Shown piece after piece: positions 10,921-21,876 of a stretch of 64,000 nucleotides of DNA. This stretch comes from Plantago ovata (Eukaryota; Streptophyta; Magnoliopsida; Lamiales; Plantaginaceae), in NCBI GenBank assembly GCA_028274465.1, contig CM051455.1:103290942-103354941 (forward strand), given 5' to 3'. The notes below the pieces were generated by a model that was not told the DNA's origin, made no database searches, and saw only the letters and a list, made by a program, of their open reading frames with translations. Position 1 is the first letter of the stretch, and every line of letters begins with the position of its first letter. The position numbers were made by a program, and so were the translations under genes.

Positions 10921-12433
10921 AGATGACAGTGTTTTTTACACTAACATTCGGGTTTTTTTCACCAATTTAGCTATCCTCTTGCATTCACTTTTAGTGCATT
11001 TTGTTAGAATAGTGTCACGTTTCCATTTCTTTTGTTATTTTCAGGTTTTAGGTGAAAATCGCACTTTTGGATGTAAATCATGGCGAAACATTGAAGTTTT
11101 GGTGTAACAAGATCACCCGTGGTGTGTCAAGGAGTACCGGGACGTGTTTCAAGGCCAAAAGACCAAGTTTCGGAGCTCAAAGCCGTGCCCAAGGCCAAGG
11201 AGAACATGAAAGATTCGAGATATCTTGTATGAGTTGGAAACGGTAATTCATTCGGAGTTCGGGTGAAGATTTTGGGGCCTTTGAAGTGAAATCTCGAAGT
11301 TCCATTTGCTTAGTCTCTGTATTTTGGGAACCCGTCTTTCATACGACATTAGATTGGGATGAAATTACATCCTACGCGTAGCTAGCTTGAAGAGATATCC
11401 AACGGTGGGTCTTACATGCCAATCTGAGTTCGGACGAGCCCGGAATATCTGTTCAAACTTATGGAAAACTTGCTGCCCGTGTCAGGCGGACCGCCGCGTA
11501 CGGGGCGGTCCGCCGGGGAGCTTCCGGCAGCTATACATAAATTTGTAAAAGCTGCGATTTTTCATATCTTTCATCATTATTTTACAGACTTAAACTCTAG
11601 AGCTTGTTCTGGGTATATTTTCTCTTAGAATCTTTGTAACTTAGCGAATTTGGAGCTAGATGAGAGATTTGGACACCGATTTATCTCACCTTGCTAGATC
11701 TTTCTGAGTTTAGCAATTCACCGGAGATTGATAACCTTTGGTGGTAACCTTGTATCTCACAATTCTGCTATTTATATTTCAATTAAACATGTTTTCATTC
11801 ATTATTGTTTCAATTATGATTGTTGATTGTGTTATTGATATGAGTAGCTAAGCATCTAGTTGGTGATAGTATGTGAATTCGTAGCTAGGGTTCGTATTAT
11901 GCATGATTGAGTTTCTGAGTCTTTTACTTGTTTAATTATCTTAATTCGATTCTTTGATCCGACTAAGCCATGTATTTTCGTAGAAAAGTGTTAGAAACAC
12001 TAGGACAATTCAAGATCATCGATTCAATTATATATAATTTACAAGTACTGCTTGAACTAAGACTGACAACCTTAGCCAAGTATTAGTATAGATACGAAGC
12101 TTTCAAAATACACGTCTACAAATCTGTCTTTGATGTTTTTAAATCGAATTACTTTTAAGGCAGTACGAGTTGCACTTTCATGCATAATTAGAACTTAATG
12201 CTTAGAACGAGCATACTATCACCAGCTCTCTCCATATATTGTTAAGTTAAGTTAGAGATAAATTTGTTTACTGAAATTATATTTAGTTAATTAGTTAAAG
12301 CTAGTTTAGTCCCTAGAGATCGAGACTCGAGGTCATCTTACCTCTGCACTACGTGTTTTGTGTAGTTGTGAGTTGCCCTTTGGCTTTCAAACAAATTTAT
12401 TTGATTGTTCGAGTCTGACAATCTCGTTCATCA
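10921..12433 (+). repeat. E2 3' LTR (B-type), 1513 bp
   Basis: Begins AGATGACAG (first base T-to-A compared with the 5' LTR) and ends CTCGTTCATCA. GC palindromes at 11484-11513 (GGCGGACCGCC...GGCGGTCCGCC) precede a TATA-like CTATACATAAA at 11531-11541. It is uninterrupted and serves as the reference for B-type LTRs here. Confidence 0.88.
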
Positions 12434-12823
12434 AAGTACTGCTTGAACTAAGACTGACAACCTTTGCCAAGTATTAGTATTGATAGGAAGCTTTCAAAAT
12501 ACACGTCTACAAATCTGTCTTTGGTGTTTGTTAATTCGAATTACTTTTAAGGCAGTACGAGTTGCACTTTCATGCATAATTAGAACTTGATGCTTAGAAC
12601 GAGCATATTATCACTAGCTCTCTCCATATATTGTTAAGTCAAGTTAAGATAAATTTGTTTTCTGAAATTATATATAGTTATTTAGTTAAAGCTAGTTTAG
12701 TCCCTAGAGATCGACACTCGAGGTCATCTTACCTCTGCACGACGTGTTTTGTGTAGTTGTGAGTTGCCCTTTGGCTTTCAAAAAATTTATTTGATTGTTC
12801 GATTCTAACAATCTCGTTCATCA
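12434..12823 (+). repeat. E3 5' LTR, last fragment
   Basis: Starts AAGTACTGCTTGAAC, which matches the interior of the E2 LTR at about 12043, and ends CTCGTTCATCA next to a PBS. It completes the LTR fragment at 2467-2948. Confidence 0.8.
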
Positions 12824-12826
12824 AAT

Positions 12827-12844
12827 TGGCGCCGTTGCCGGGGA
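12827..12844 (+). other. E3 primer-binding site (tRNA-Asp type)
   Basis: TGGCGCCGTTGCCGGGGA, three bases after the E3 LTR end. Confidence 0.9.
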
Positions 12845-12957
12845 CTATAACTCCTTTTTACTCTTTAGCTTGTTTATATTTTCAGCATTCAATTTCCAGA
12901 ATTTAGTAGTTTAGTTTGTTTCCCTTTGATACTCACTTGATTTGTTTCAGGTAGTTT

Positions 12958-15130
12958 ATACGGAGCACGAGATCTAGTGGAATTCCTCTTGTTGAACCTA
13001 TTGCGGAGATTGATAGGGTATATCATCAAAGGAAGCGAGTTAGTGCTAGAGTTGAGGCGGTGGAGGAAGATTTCTCTGATTCTCTGCAGGAGATTTTTAA
13101 GCAACCGGATTCTTGGGAAGGTCTTGTGATGGCTCGCCCACTCTTGAAATCATGGGTTCAACCCAACCAGGAACCGATGAGAGGTCCAACTATTGTTCTT
13201 TCTACTGCAACTCGTGATTTGGAGATGGCTCGCCCACTCTTGAAATCACATGTTCCAGCAGCTTCCGATGTTCTACGGATTGGCTAAGGAGGATGTCATG
13301 GGATTCTTGAATGACATTGAGGATTTCATCAACAATCTCCCAAGGCCTAGAGCTGGGATTACGGATGATGAGCTGAGAATGAAGGTCTTTGCTATGGGTC
13401 TTGGAGATAAAGCAAAGGCAGGGTTAGGCTCTCGGGAAGCCGGATCACTTGACACCTAGGCTAAGGTGTTTTGTGCTTTTATGGAGAAGTATTTTCCCCA
13501 TACTCTTACTACCGTGCTGAAGGCGCAAATCAGTGGTTTCAAGCAAGACTACGATGAGACCATCTACACTTCTCTCGAGAGGTACAAGGACCTCATGAAC
13601 AAGTGCCCACACCATGGGATGGAACTCTCTGACCTTGTCCAACACTTCTACAATGGGCTCACATACGAGAGCCAACAGATTGTGGATTTCCAATGTCGAG
13701 GAAATATCTGGGAGGAGACCGCCGAAGATGTGTGGGCGTGTTTTGAAAGGCTCGCGAAGGGATCTCAGTTCAAGGATCCAAGGGGTATGAACATGAGGCG
13801 TGTAGTTGAAGCTCCAACGAAACCCAAGGTGTAGTTGAATGGTGTGAGTGGGGATAGGTTTGATGGCTTCGCCCATGAGATGAGGCAGGCTCTTAAGAGC
13901 TCGATGGGGCAGCCTCTTTCCAATGAAGTTTGCAGGGTGTGCAAGAACTATGGGCATGGGGCTCATATGTGTAGGTCGGATCTAGCCAACGATGGTGTTT
14001 ATTGGGTGGAAGCAGGAGAAGAAGAGGTGTTTGCTGCAGAACTTGGGGAGGCTAGGTATGGGCAAGGTGATAAGAACCCTCGTGGTGGATATTGGAAGAA
14101 GGAGTTCCGAAGCAACCATGGTTATGCACCCCAAAACCAGACGTATGGACCTAACCAAGACCGTAGTAATCTCAACTACCGTAATGATCATTGTGAGAAC
14201 CCTCCCCCTAGAACCGTAGCACCTAAGTCCAAGTTAGCTGCTCTCTTGGACACTTTGCAGAAGACAGTGGATAATACTCAGGGGTTTATGAAGAGGTATG
14301 AGGAAGATTCGGAGAAGACGAGGAGTAGGCTCGATCAATTGGAGGCAAGTACTAGGCTTGCTCACCAAAAGATGCAAGAGCTAATCGACCGTGGAGCGAG
14401 TAGGGAGCAGGGGAAGTTGCCTAGCAATACTGAGAAGTCGATGTCCATCACTTTGGTAGGAGATCTTCATGTGGAGATTACCATCAAGAAGGTTGCGACG
14501 TGCAAGTGTTGCGAAAATGGTGAGCCCCCACTTGCTAAGGAGGAAGATAAGGGCCTTGGTTTTGATGTGAGTGATGAGGAGCAAGAGGATCCTGAGCTAA
14601 TTCCTGATAGCTTCGATGTTAAGATTGGGATTGGTAGTCTCGATGATGTCCGGGCTACACTAGATACGGGATCTTACTCTAATGTGCTCCCCATGAATGT
14701 GTTTGAGAAGAGTGGCCTAGGAGAGCTTTCGAGGCACAAGGCCATTGTGCAACTAGCGGATGGATCCTTTGTACGACCGGAGGGCATTGTGAAGAATGTA
14801 TTGGTCAAGATTGGTGAAGCTTTTGTTTACACCAATTTCGTTGTGATGCCGGCGTCTACACCTGGGATAAGTGATCTTGTTCTCTTGGGGTGAACATTCT
14901 TGATCAAATTATACTCCGTAATCGACATCTACAAGAGAACTTGCACCATTGAGGTGGATGGCAAGCAACATGTGTTGCAAGCCGTATCTGATCCTAGTCC
15001 TCGCTTTAATGTTTCTCATTCTATTAACTTTTTTGGTCCTGTTGCGTATGTTATTTCTCATTCTTAGGTACTGGGTATGAGGAAGAGATCGATGAAGGGG
15101 AAGTCTAGTACCCGTAAGGACAAGAACTAA
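12958..15130 (+). pseudogene. gag-pro: E3 gag-protease polyprotein, decayed
   Basis: The N terminus aligns with the E4 gag from ATA 12958 (RSTRSSGIPLVEPIAEIDR follows), so the start ATG looks mutated to ATA. A 24-bp segment (13130-13153) is repeated at about 13225-13248 in place of the normal sequence and shifts the frame. Later stops are TAG 13457, TAG 13832 and TGA 14891; the frame ends at TAA 15128-15130. Domains: gag (about 13250-13760), CCHC knuckle CRVCKNYGHGAHMC (near 13930-13975), Gly/Asn/Arg-rich stretch, coiled coil, and retropepsin with DTGSYSNVLP (near 14664). Confidence 0.85.
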
Positions 15131-15594
15131 AGAGCGAGAAGAAGTCGAGTCAGAGACTTTTTAAACAATGGCGCTTTCCGCGAGGCAACCCGGAGTTTTA
15201 TTGCTTTTTGCATTGCATACATACATCGAACAATTGTTTTGTTTTTGATAAGTTTTTGTGGTTTGTGTATTGTTTTGTGCTTATTGTATGTGCTTGAGTT
15301 AAGTTTTTCGAGTGTTTCAGTGAGGAAAATGTTTTGGAGTGAAAAGTTTGTGAGAGGGGCTGAAAAAATTCGGCCCCCAGCCTCCGTAAGTGGGAGGCGC
15401 ACCGCCTCCCATGGGGGGCGGTCCTCCCCCCACTTCCACAGAGCCTCTGGCTCTCTGGAGGTGAGAGGCGGACCGCTGCCCATGGGGGGCGGTCCGCCCC
15501 CCAACTCTAGAGAGCCCTCTGGAGGTGAGATGCGGACCGCCCCATGTGGGGCGGTCCGCCCCTCAACACCCGAGAGCTCCAGCTCTCGGATAGT
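15131..15594 (+). other. E3 post-gag noncoding region, first part
   Basis: Holds the stem-loop CCGCGAGGCAACCCGG (15178-15193) and a GC palindrome array (about 15376-15590, including GGCGGACCGC and GGGGCGGTCCGCC). The 15300-15360 stretch resembles E4 at 29740-29800, so E3 is of the E4 kind with a downstream ORF2. It is cut at 15595 by a Copia LTR and appears to resume at 23670. Confidence 0.72.
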
Positions 15595-15876
15595 TGATAG
15601 TGTATATGTCCTAGAGACAGTCCTTATTAAGGGCATGGAGCCCTTATAGAGGGCATATATGTACTATTACACGGGTCAACTTAATATAATATATGTTTGT
15701 TGTTTTACTATTGAGTATCGCTTTCATATTTATATTACACCAAGTATGCAACATGTAATATCTCTATTTTTGTCTGTATTGATATTAAACATGTCCCCTC
15801 GGATAGATGACCGATCACACAGATAGTGGGAGCTATGTGAGTTATCATCTATCCCAAACTCTCCCTAGTCGAGGTT

Positions 15877-17362
15877 TGATGAATGTATTTTTGACACGTT
15901 CATCTTGTCTTTTTTACCTTCTTTTGCTACCTTTTAGCCTTGTTTTTTTGGTTAGTTTTGTAGAATAGAGTCACGTTTTGTGTTTTTTGCCTTTTCAGGC
16001 ACTTAGGTACGAAGCTGTGTTTTTGGAGATAAAAACGAAGCATTTCGGATGAAAAATGACCCCGTTGAAGTTCCTTGATCTCCGTGGACATTTTCGTGAG
16101 TGTCCTTAGTTCGAGTTAAGCCAATAATCACATTTTGGAGAACTTAGCTTTACCTTGGAAGCAAATTCAAAAGTTCGGGTGGAAGTTTTTGAGTCGTTCA
16201 AGTGTTTATGATTGACACAGCCTAGCCATTTGGGCCATAACCTTTTCATACAGAATTGTATTGACCTCAAACCAACTTCCTCGCGTATCTAACTCCAAGT
16301 GATATCCAACAGTATATTACACGCTCCGATCCGACATTGTATGAGCCCTATAGAGCGAGTTAAAGTCAGGCGGAAATTCTGTGCAGATTCACTGGAATTC
16401 CAGGCAAAGCGCTTGGCCCCTGTCAAGCCCTTCACTTGCCAAGCTAAGCGCTTGACAGAAGCCAAGCCCTTCGCTTGGACTCAGATCCAGATCACGATTT
16501 TCGCATTAAAACTCGATTTTCAGTTATTTTTTCTCATTCTTTTAACTTTGTAATTGCTTGGGAGAGCTCTTGGAAGCTCCATAGCTCAGACCCATTATCT
16601 AGAGGCTTGATTATCATCAAGAAAGACGTGATTACATCCAATTTCATCTTCATTGTATCTTGATCCGTGAGATTTGGGCATTCCACCGTCTCGTGACAAT
16701 CGGTGGTAACTTGTATCAATTCTCCTTATTTTGATTCTGATTTTGAATTTTTGTTATTGTTATTCATATATGATGTTGTTTGTTTCAAGATCCGTTATGA
16801 GTAGCTAATTCACAATTGTTGGTGGTAGAATGTGGACATGATATCTAAGGTTATGATTAATGCTTGTTGTGCTTTGAACCATTGCGTAAGATCTAAAGTA
16901 GCCAATTACAAATCTTCGAATACAAGGTAGTGACAGCCCTTATGGTCGCTTAATACTTCTAGATCATCCATACAATTGGGAGTAGCCAATTCCGTATTTT
17001 CGAATGCAAAGCATGTGACAACTTTGTGGTCAATTAATACTTCTCTATTGTATGTTTAAATGTTCATAGCATGATAGCAAGTTGTAACCCATGGTTTGTC
17101 ATGTCCACTAAGCTACCACCAACATCTTTCTCTATTTGATTTTATCTTCCTCCTGATAGTTTCTAATTTGCATGAGTGCTTGGTTTAATCACACAAACTT
17201 GCTTGTTGGTTGATTACAATTGTTACGCACTAAACAAAGCTACGTTAGGTCCCAAGAGAACGACACTCGGGAACATCTTACCTCTGCACTAAATCTTTTG
17301 TGTAGTGAATAAGTGTTCTTTGGCTACAAACAAATTTAATTGGTGAAAAAACGACATCATCA
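15877..17362 (+). repeat. D 5' LTR, 1486 bp
   Basis: Runs from TGATGAATGTATTTTTG to GACATCATCA. A block at 16402-16479 holds repeated AAGCGCTTGG and CAAGCCCTTC motifs where the other families have GGCGG palindromes. Confidence 0.9.
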
Positions 17363-17365
17363 ATT

Positions 17366-17383
17366 TGGCGCCGTTGTCGGGGA
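17366..17383 (+). other. D primer-binding site (tRNA-Asp type, one mismatch)
   Basis: TGGCGCCGTTGTCGGGGA differs at one base from the tRNA-Asp complement used by the neighbouring elements. Confidence 0.85.
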
Positions 17384-17578
17384 CTTAACTCCTTTGGTTT
17401 AGTGTTTAACTTTTGTTTCTTACCAACTTCACTTTCTTATCTCATTTCTTTCCCCCTATTTCTTTGTTACTTTGTGTGCTTGTGCTCTTGGTTGAGTTTT
17501 GTATATATCATAGTATAGCTTTTTGCTTTTGTTGCGGAACTACTCCTTTTGGGCTTGTGTTTGTGTGTGTAGGATTTC

Positions 17579-18427
17579 ATGAATGACTTGCATTGTGAAG
17601 CTGGTGGGGACAATGATGGAGATGCTTATAGGAAGCATTTGTTCCAGTTGTTGTATTGAAAACCTGGAAGGTCTTGTATAGCCTTGGATAAAGATTGCAA
17701 GAATTTTTATGTCTACCCTTCGTACTACTCCATCCTTCCCACATACGATGGATTTGGGAATCCTAGAGAATTCTTGGAGACATTTGAGGTCGGTGTGTTG
17801 AGGCTTCCTTGTATGAATGGGGAGAGAATTCTTCTATCACCTGAACATATTTGCATATGCACGTTTGGTGGAGCTATGAGAGGACCGGCTAAGGAATGGC
17901 TTACGTATCACCTAGAAGGATAATTGAGAGCCTGGAACGAAATAGCTAATAGTTTTCTGCGTTGGAATTCTATGCGTTTCATGCCATGGACGTCTCGCTT
18001 CGCCACCCCACCACCGGAAGTTTCCATAGTTGATAAAGATGAATGTGGCGAAGAGTATATTGATGAATCCTCTTCAGATTCAAGCGTTGTTTGCACACCA
18101 TTACTTGAAGATGGACTGATTCCGGAAATAACCGGCTTGGATATTTCTGAGATGGTTTGCGCGGGAGAAGAGACATACACGTTCATCCTAGAGAGGACTT
18201 GCATAGAGAGCTACTTCCGGAGTTTTGATCCACTTTTTTCTTTTTATTTTCCCTCTGATTCCTTTAGTTATTTCTTAGATTTTGATTTTGTTAATTTAGT
18301 TGATTTTTATTTTCAGGGAATCATGGATTTGCTTGAGGACTTGAGGAGAGGAGCCAAAGATGGTTCCCAAGATGCAAGGAGTAATGGAACGAATGCACGA
18401 GATTCGTTCCCATTTGATAATGGATAA
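17579..18427 (+). pseudogene. D truncated gag-like protein with acidic tail
   Basis: One frame from ATG 17579 (MNDLHCEAGGDNDGDAYRK) to TAA 18425-18427 is broken by TGA 17657 and TAA 17921. Roughly residues 60-130 resemble the start of a Gypsy gag domain (LPTYDGFGNPREFLETFEVG ... GPAKEWLTYHLEG ... WNEIANSFLRW). After that the usual gag sequence stops and an acidic Ser/Asp-rich stretch and an aromatic-rich stretch (SDSFSYFLDFDFVNLVDFYF) follow. I do not recognise this tail. There is no zinc knuckle or protease. Confidence 0.6.
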
Positions 18428-18582
18428 CCTTTGTGGTATTTCTTTGCATGTAGTTTAGTTTTTCCTTTTTATTGCTTTTGTAGTTGTGGCCTGTGTGCCT
18501 TATCGTGATTCGTTTAGTCTAGTGTTTGTCTTGGTGCCTTAGGTGATTAAGATAGGAAAAAACATCGAAAATCAGGAAACAG

Positions 18583-18743
18583 AGCCAAGCGAAGCGCTTG
18601 GAAGGGCCAAGCGGTCTGCTTGAATCTTCAGTAAATCAAAAAGTTTACTGGAATTTCAAGCGGAGCGCCTGGAGCCTCCCAAGCGCTCCGCTTGACAAGC
18701 GGACCGCTTGGCTCCCGCCAAGCGGTCCGCCTGGACCCTGTAC
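18583..18743 (+). repeat. D internal palindrome array (CAAGCG...CGCTTG)
   Basis: Repeats of CAAGCGAAGCGCTTGG, CAAGCGGACCGCTTGG and close variants form strong inverted repeats. The AAGCGCTTGG spelling also marks the D LTR (16402-16479), not the GGCGGACCGCC spelling of E2. Confidence 0.75.
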
Positions 18744-19420
18744 CCAGATTTCCTCGTTTTTTCCATTCTTCTCACCTTTGCGCACCCGTTTTCACTTATT
18801 TCTTGAGTCTTTTCAGGTACTACTCTTTTATAGGAGTTGGACACGAACCTTTATATCAGGGAAGTGTACTTTCAATCCAATTTTTCCTTTCTTGTCAACT
18901 TTTCTTTACTCGAGGACGAGCAAAAGTTTAGGTTTGGGGAAGGGTCATTGGATTTTCAGTACTATGTGCTCTTTTGGTTTCGTACATGCGTGTTGTCAGC
19001 TCAAGTTCTTGTGATTTGTCGTATTTTTCAGTTTTGCATGCATATCATCCCTAGATTAGTTGTTGCACGTTGTTGTGTGTGGAGTTTATTGCCAAGTCTT
19101 TTGAACTTTTTTATTGAGTAGACTAAGTGTTTATGACCATTGATCATATGTTGCATCACTTTGCCAGTAGTTTGAGGCTTGTCTCGCTTGGTTTGTCACA
19201 TTCGCATGTGCACTAGTTAAGCTTAGTAGTCTCGACATCACCTCGAGTGGTGTTTCTTCTACTGCGGTTCACGATGGCCTTATAAAATGATGCATGTTAG
19301 AGTCTATGGTTGTAACCCGTGTAATTATGTGCGTAAGAGGCGACAAGTTCTTCACCTCGATTAGAGATTGCCAAATGCCTAGGAAGGAGGTAGTGTGAGG
19401 TGTGTGATTCCTTGTAGTAG

Positions 19421-19630
19421 ACCTATTCTATCGAATAGGTTTGGGGAGGGGGTTGCTTCGTTATACTTGTCTTTCGTCTTTGAGTCGTTGTAAAGTTTTC
19501 TTTTTCTTTTTCTTTTTGTTTTGTGTCCCAACCTATCCTTTCGAATAGGTTTGGGGAGGTGTCTTTGTAAAAGAGTCTTTCCTTTTTCTTTTTCGTTTTT
19601 GTGCTCAAACCTATTCTTTCGAATAGGTTT
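19421..19630 (+). other. D triple hairpins (CCTATTC/GAATAGG)
   Basis: Hairpins at 19421-19440 (loop TATC), 19530-19551 (one mismatch, CCTATCC arm) and 19607-19630 (arms AAACCTATTC and GAATAGGTTT, loop TTTC), each followed by TGGGGAGG. Confidence 0.8.
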
Positions 19631-20393
19631 GGGGAGGTATTTTTGACACTTAGTACTGCTGCTTGCCCCTATATAAATAAAAAGAAAGAGAAAAAGAAAA
19701 GAAGAATAAAAGAAAAAGAAATATAAAAAAAGAAGAGAAAGGAAAAAAAAAAAAGGGAAATAAAGAATAAGACCCAAAAAGCAAAAGAGGGGTCGTTGCA
19801 AGCCAAAAAGCAGTCTAGTAAAGTTTCAAGTGTCATGTAAATATTTGTTATTGTGAAGTTATCGAGTTGTAAATTCTATCTTTCGTTTCGTGTCGCCTTT
19901 TTCCAAGGCCTGTTCTTGACCACCCTCGTCATGCTATTCAAGAAGTGGTTGAAGGAAACTCATTCGTTGAGAGTATGGGTAGAATAGGGGAGTGTTATCT
20001 CTCTAGGGAACCCTCCTTCGTTTGATGAGAGCCAGTATTGGTTCGCCCTCTCTTGAGGAAAAGTCTCGCTTGGTGAACAGTAGTAAACTCTCGGTTTCAT
20101 AGGCACGGGCCAATTGTAGTATGATAATATGCATCATTGTGTCGTCACTGACCAGGTCCAGGTAGAAAATGTTATGAGAGACTCCTTTGCTTAACAAGGT
20201 GCACATGAGAATGTGTATATTCGCAATCGAGGCATTCTTCAACCTACTTGCATGTCATGTTCATATGGTTTTGTTCATAACCATTTGGTAGATTCAATAG
20301 ATTAGTTCACTTTACTTGGCATGAGACTTCTTTTGTGTTGCATTTAGGATAGTTTGTTGCTTGAGGACAAGCAAAGGTTTGGTTTGGGGAGTT

Positions 20394-21876
20394 TGATGAA
20401 CGTATTTTTGACGCGTTCATCTTGTCTTTTTTACCTTCTTTTGCTACCTTTTAGCCTTGTTTTTTGGTTAGTTTTGTAGAATAGTGTCACGTTTTGTGTT
20501 TTTTGCATTTTCAGGCACTTAGGTACGAAACGGTGTTTTTGGAGCTAAAAACAAAGCATTTCGGATGAAAAATGACCCCGTTGAAGTTCCTTGATCTCCG
20601 TGGACATTTTCGTGAGTGTCCTTAGTTCGAGTTAAGCCAATAATCACATTTTTGAGAACTTAGCCTTACCTTGGAAGCAAATTCAAAAGTTCGGGTGGAA
20701 GTTTTGGAGTCGTTCAAGTGTTTATGATTGACACAGCCTAACAATTTGGGCCATAACTTTTCCATACAGCATTGTATTGACCTAAAACCAACTTCCACGC
20801 CTAGCTAACTCAAAGAGACATCCAATGGTATATTACACGCTCCGATCCGACATCGTATGAGCCCTGTAGGGCGAGTTAAAGTCAGGCGGAAATTCTGAGC
20901 AGATTCAATAGAATTCCAGGTGAAGCGCTTGGCCCCTATCAAGCCCTTCGCTTGCCAAGCTAAGCGCTTGACAGAAGCCAAGCCCTTCGCTTCGACTCAG
21001 ATCTACATCGCGATTTTGGCATTAAAACTCGATTTTCAGTTATTTTTTCTGATTCCTTTCACTTTGTAATTGCTTGGGAGAGCTCTTGGAAGCTCCATAG
21101 CTCAAACCCATTATCTAGAGGCTTGATTATCATCAAGAAAGACGTGATTACATCCAATTTCATCTTCATTGTATCTTGATCCGTGAGATTTGGGCATTCC
21201 ACCGTCTCGTGACAATCGGTGGTAACTTGTATCAATTCTCCTTATTTTGATTCTGATTATGAATGTTTGTTATTGTTATTCATATATGATGTTGTTTGTT
21301 TCAAGATCCGTTATGAGTAGCTAATTCACGATTGTCGGTGGTAGAATGTGGACATGATAGCTAGGGTTATGATTATGCTTGTTGTGCTTTGAACCACTGC
21401 GTAAGATCTAAAGTAGCCAATTACAAATCTTCGAATACAAGGTAGTGACAACCCTTATGGTCGCTTAATACTTCTAGGTCATCCATACAATTGGGAGTAG
21501 CCAATTCCGTATTTTCGAATGCAAAGCATGTGACAACTTTGTAGTCAATTAATACTTCTCTATTGTATGTTTAAATGTTCATAGCATGATAGAAAGTTGT
21601 AACCCATGGTTTGTCATGTCCACTAAGCTACCACCAACATCTTTCTCTATTTGATTTTATCTTCCTCTTGATAGTTTCTGATTTGCATGAGTGCTTGGTT
21701 TAATCACACAATCTTGCTTATTGGTTGATTACAATTGTTACGCACAAAACAAAGCTACGTTAGGTCCCAAGAGAACGACACTCGGGAACATCTTACCGCT
21801 GCACTAAATCTTTTGTGTAGTGAATAACTGTTCTTTGGCTACAAACAAATTTATTTGGTGAAAAACGACATCATCA
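20394..21876 (+). repeat. D 3' LTR, 1483 bp
   Basis: Starts TGATGAACGTATTTTTG after PPT TTTGGGGAGTT and ends GACATCATCA. Close to the 5' LTR with scattered substitutions and a 3-bp length difference. Confidence 0.9.

Larger units (their letters stand above)
2949..12433 (+). mobile_element. E2: complete gag-protease-only Gypsy/Athila-like element
   Basis: It has two B-type LTRs, a tRNA-Asp PBS, a gag-protease frame, a long noncoding 3' region, a PPT and a 3' LTR. Flanks AAGTG (2944-2948) and AAGTA (12434-12438) are a probable TSD with one mismatch. The sequence either side joins into one E3 LTR, which fixes E2 as an insertion there. No reverse transcriptase, RNase H or integrase motif appears in any frame, so it would need enzymes from another element. 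Confidence 0.8.
18428..20393 (+). other. D 3' noncoding module
   Basis: Holds a CAAGCG-type palindrome array (18583-18743), an internal PPT-like stretch (18909-18944, CGAGGACGAG...GGTTTGGGGAAGGG), the block shared with E2/E4/E6 (about 19020-19390), three hairpins, a purine A/G tract (19679-19780), a GACCC...GGGTC pair and the terminal conserved block up to the PPT at about 20371-20393. No credible gene. Confidence 0.75.
15877..21876 (+). mobile_element. D: complete 6.0-kb non-autonomous LTR element
   Basis: Flanked by perfect TSD AGGTT (15872-15876 and 21877-21881) inside the Copia LTR. It has LTRs of 1486 and 1483 bp, a PBS, a short gag-like frame, a long noncoding 3' module and a PPT. It encodes no knuckle, protease or pol. 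Its LTRs differ from the A/B/C types except at the ends and in a few blocks, yet its 3' module is shared with them. Confidence 0.92.

Noticed and set aside
15127..15636. Open frames on both strands over the GC palindromes after E3 gag
   Set aside because: Palindromic GC-rich repeats lack stop codons by composition; the two strands give similar Pro/Gly/Arg-rich products.
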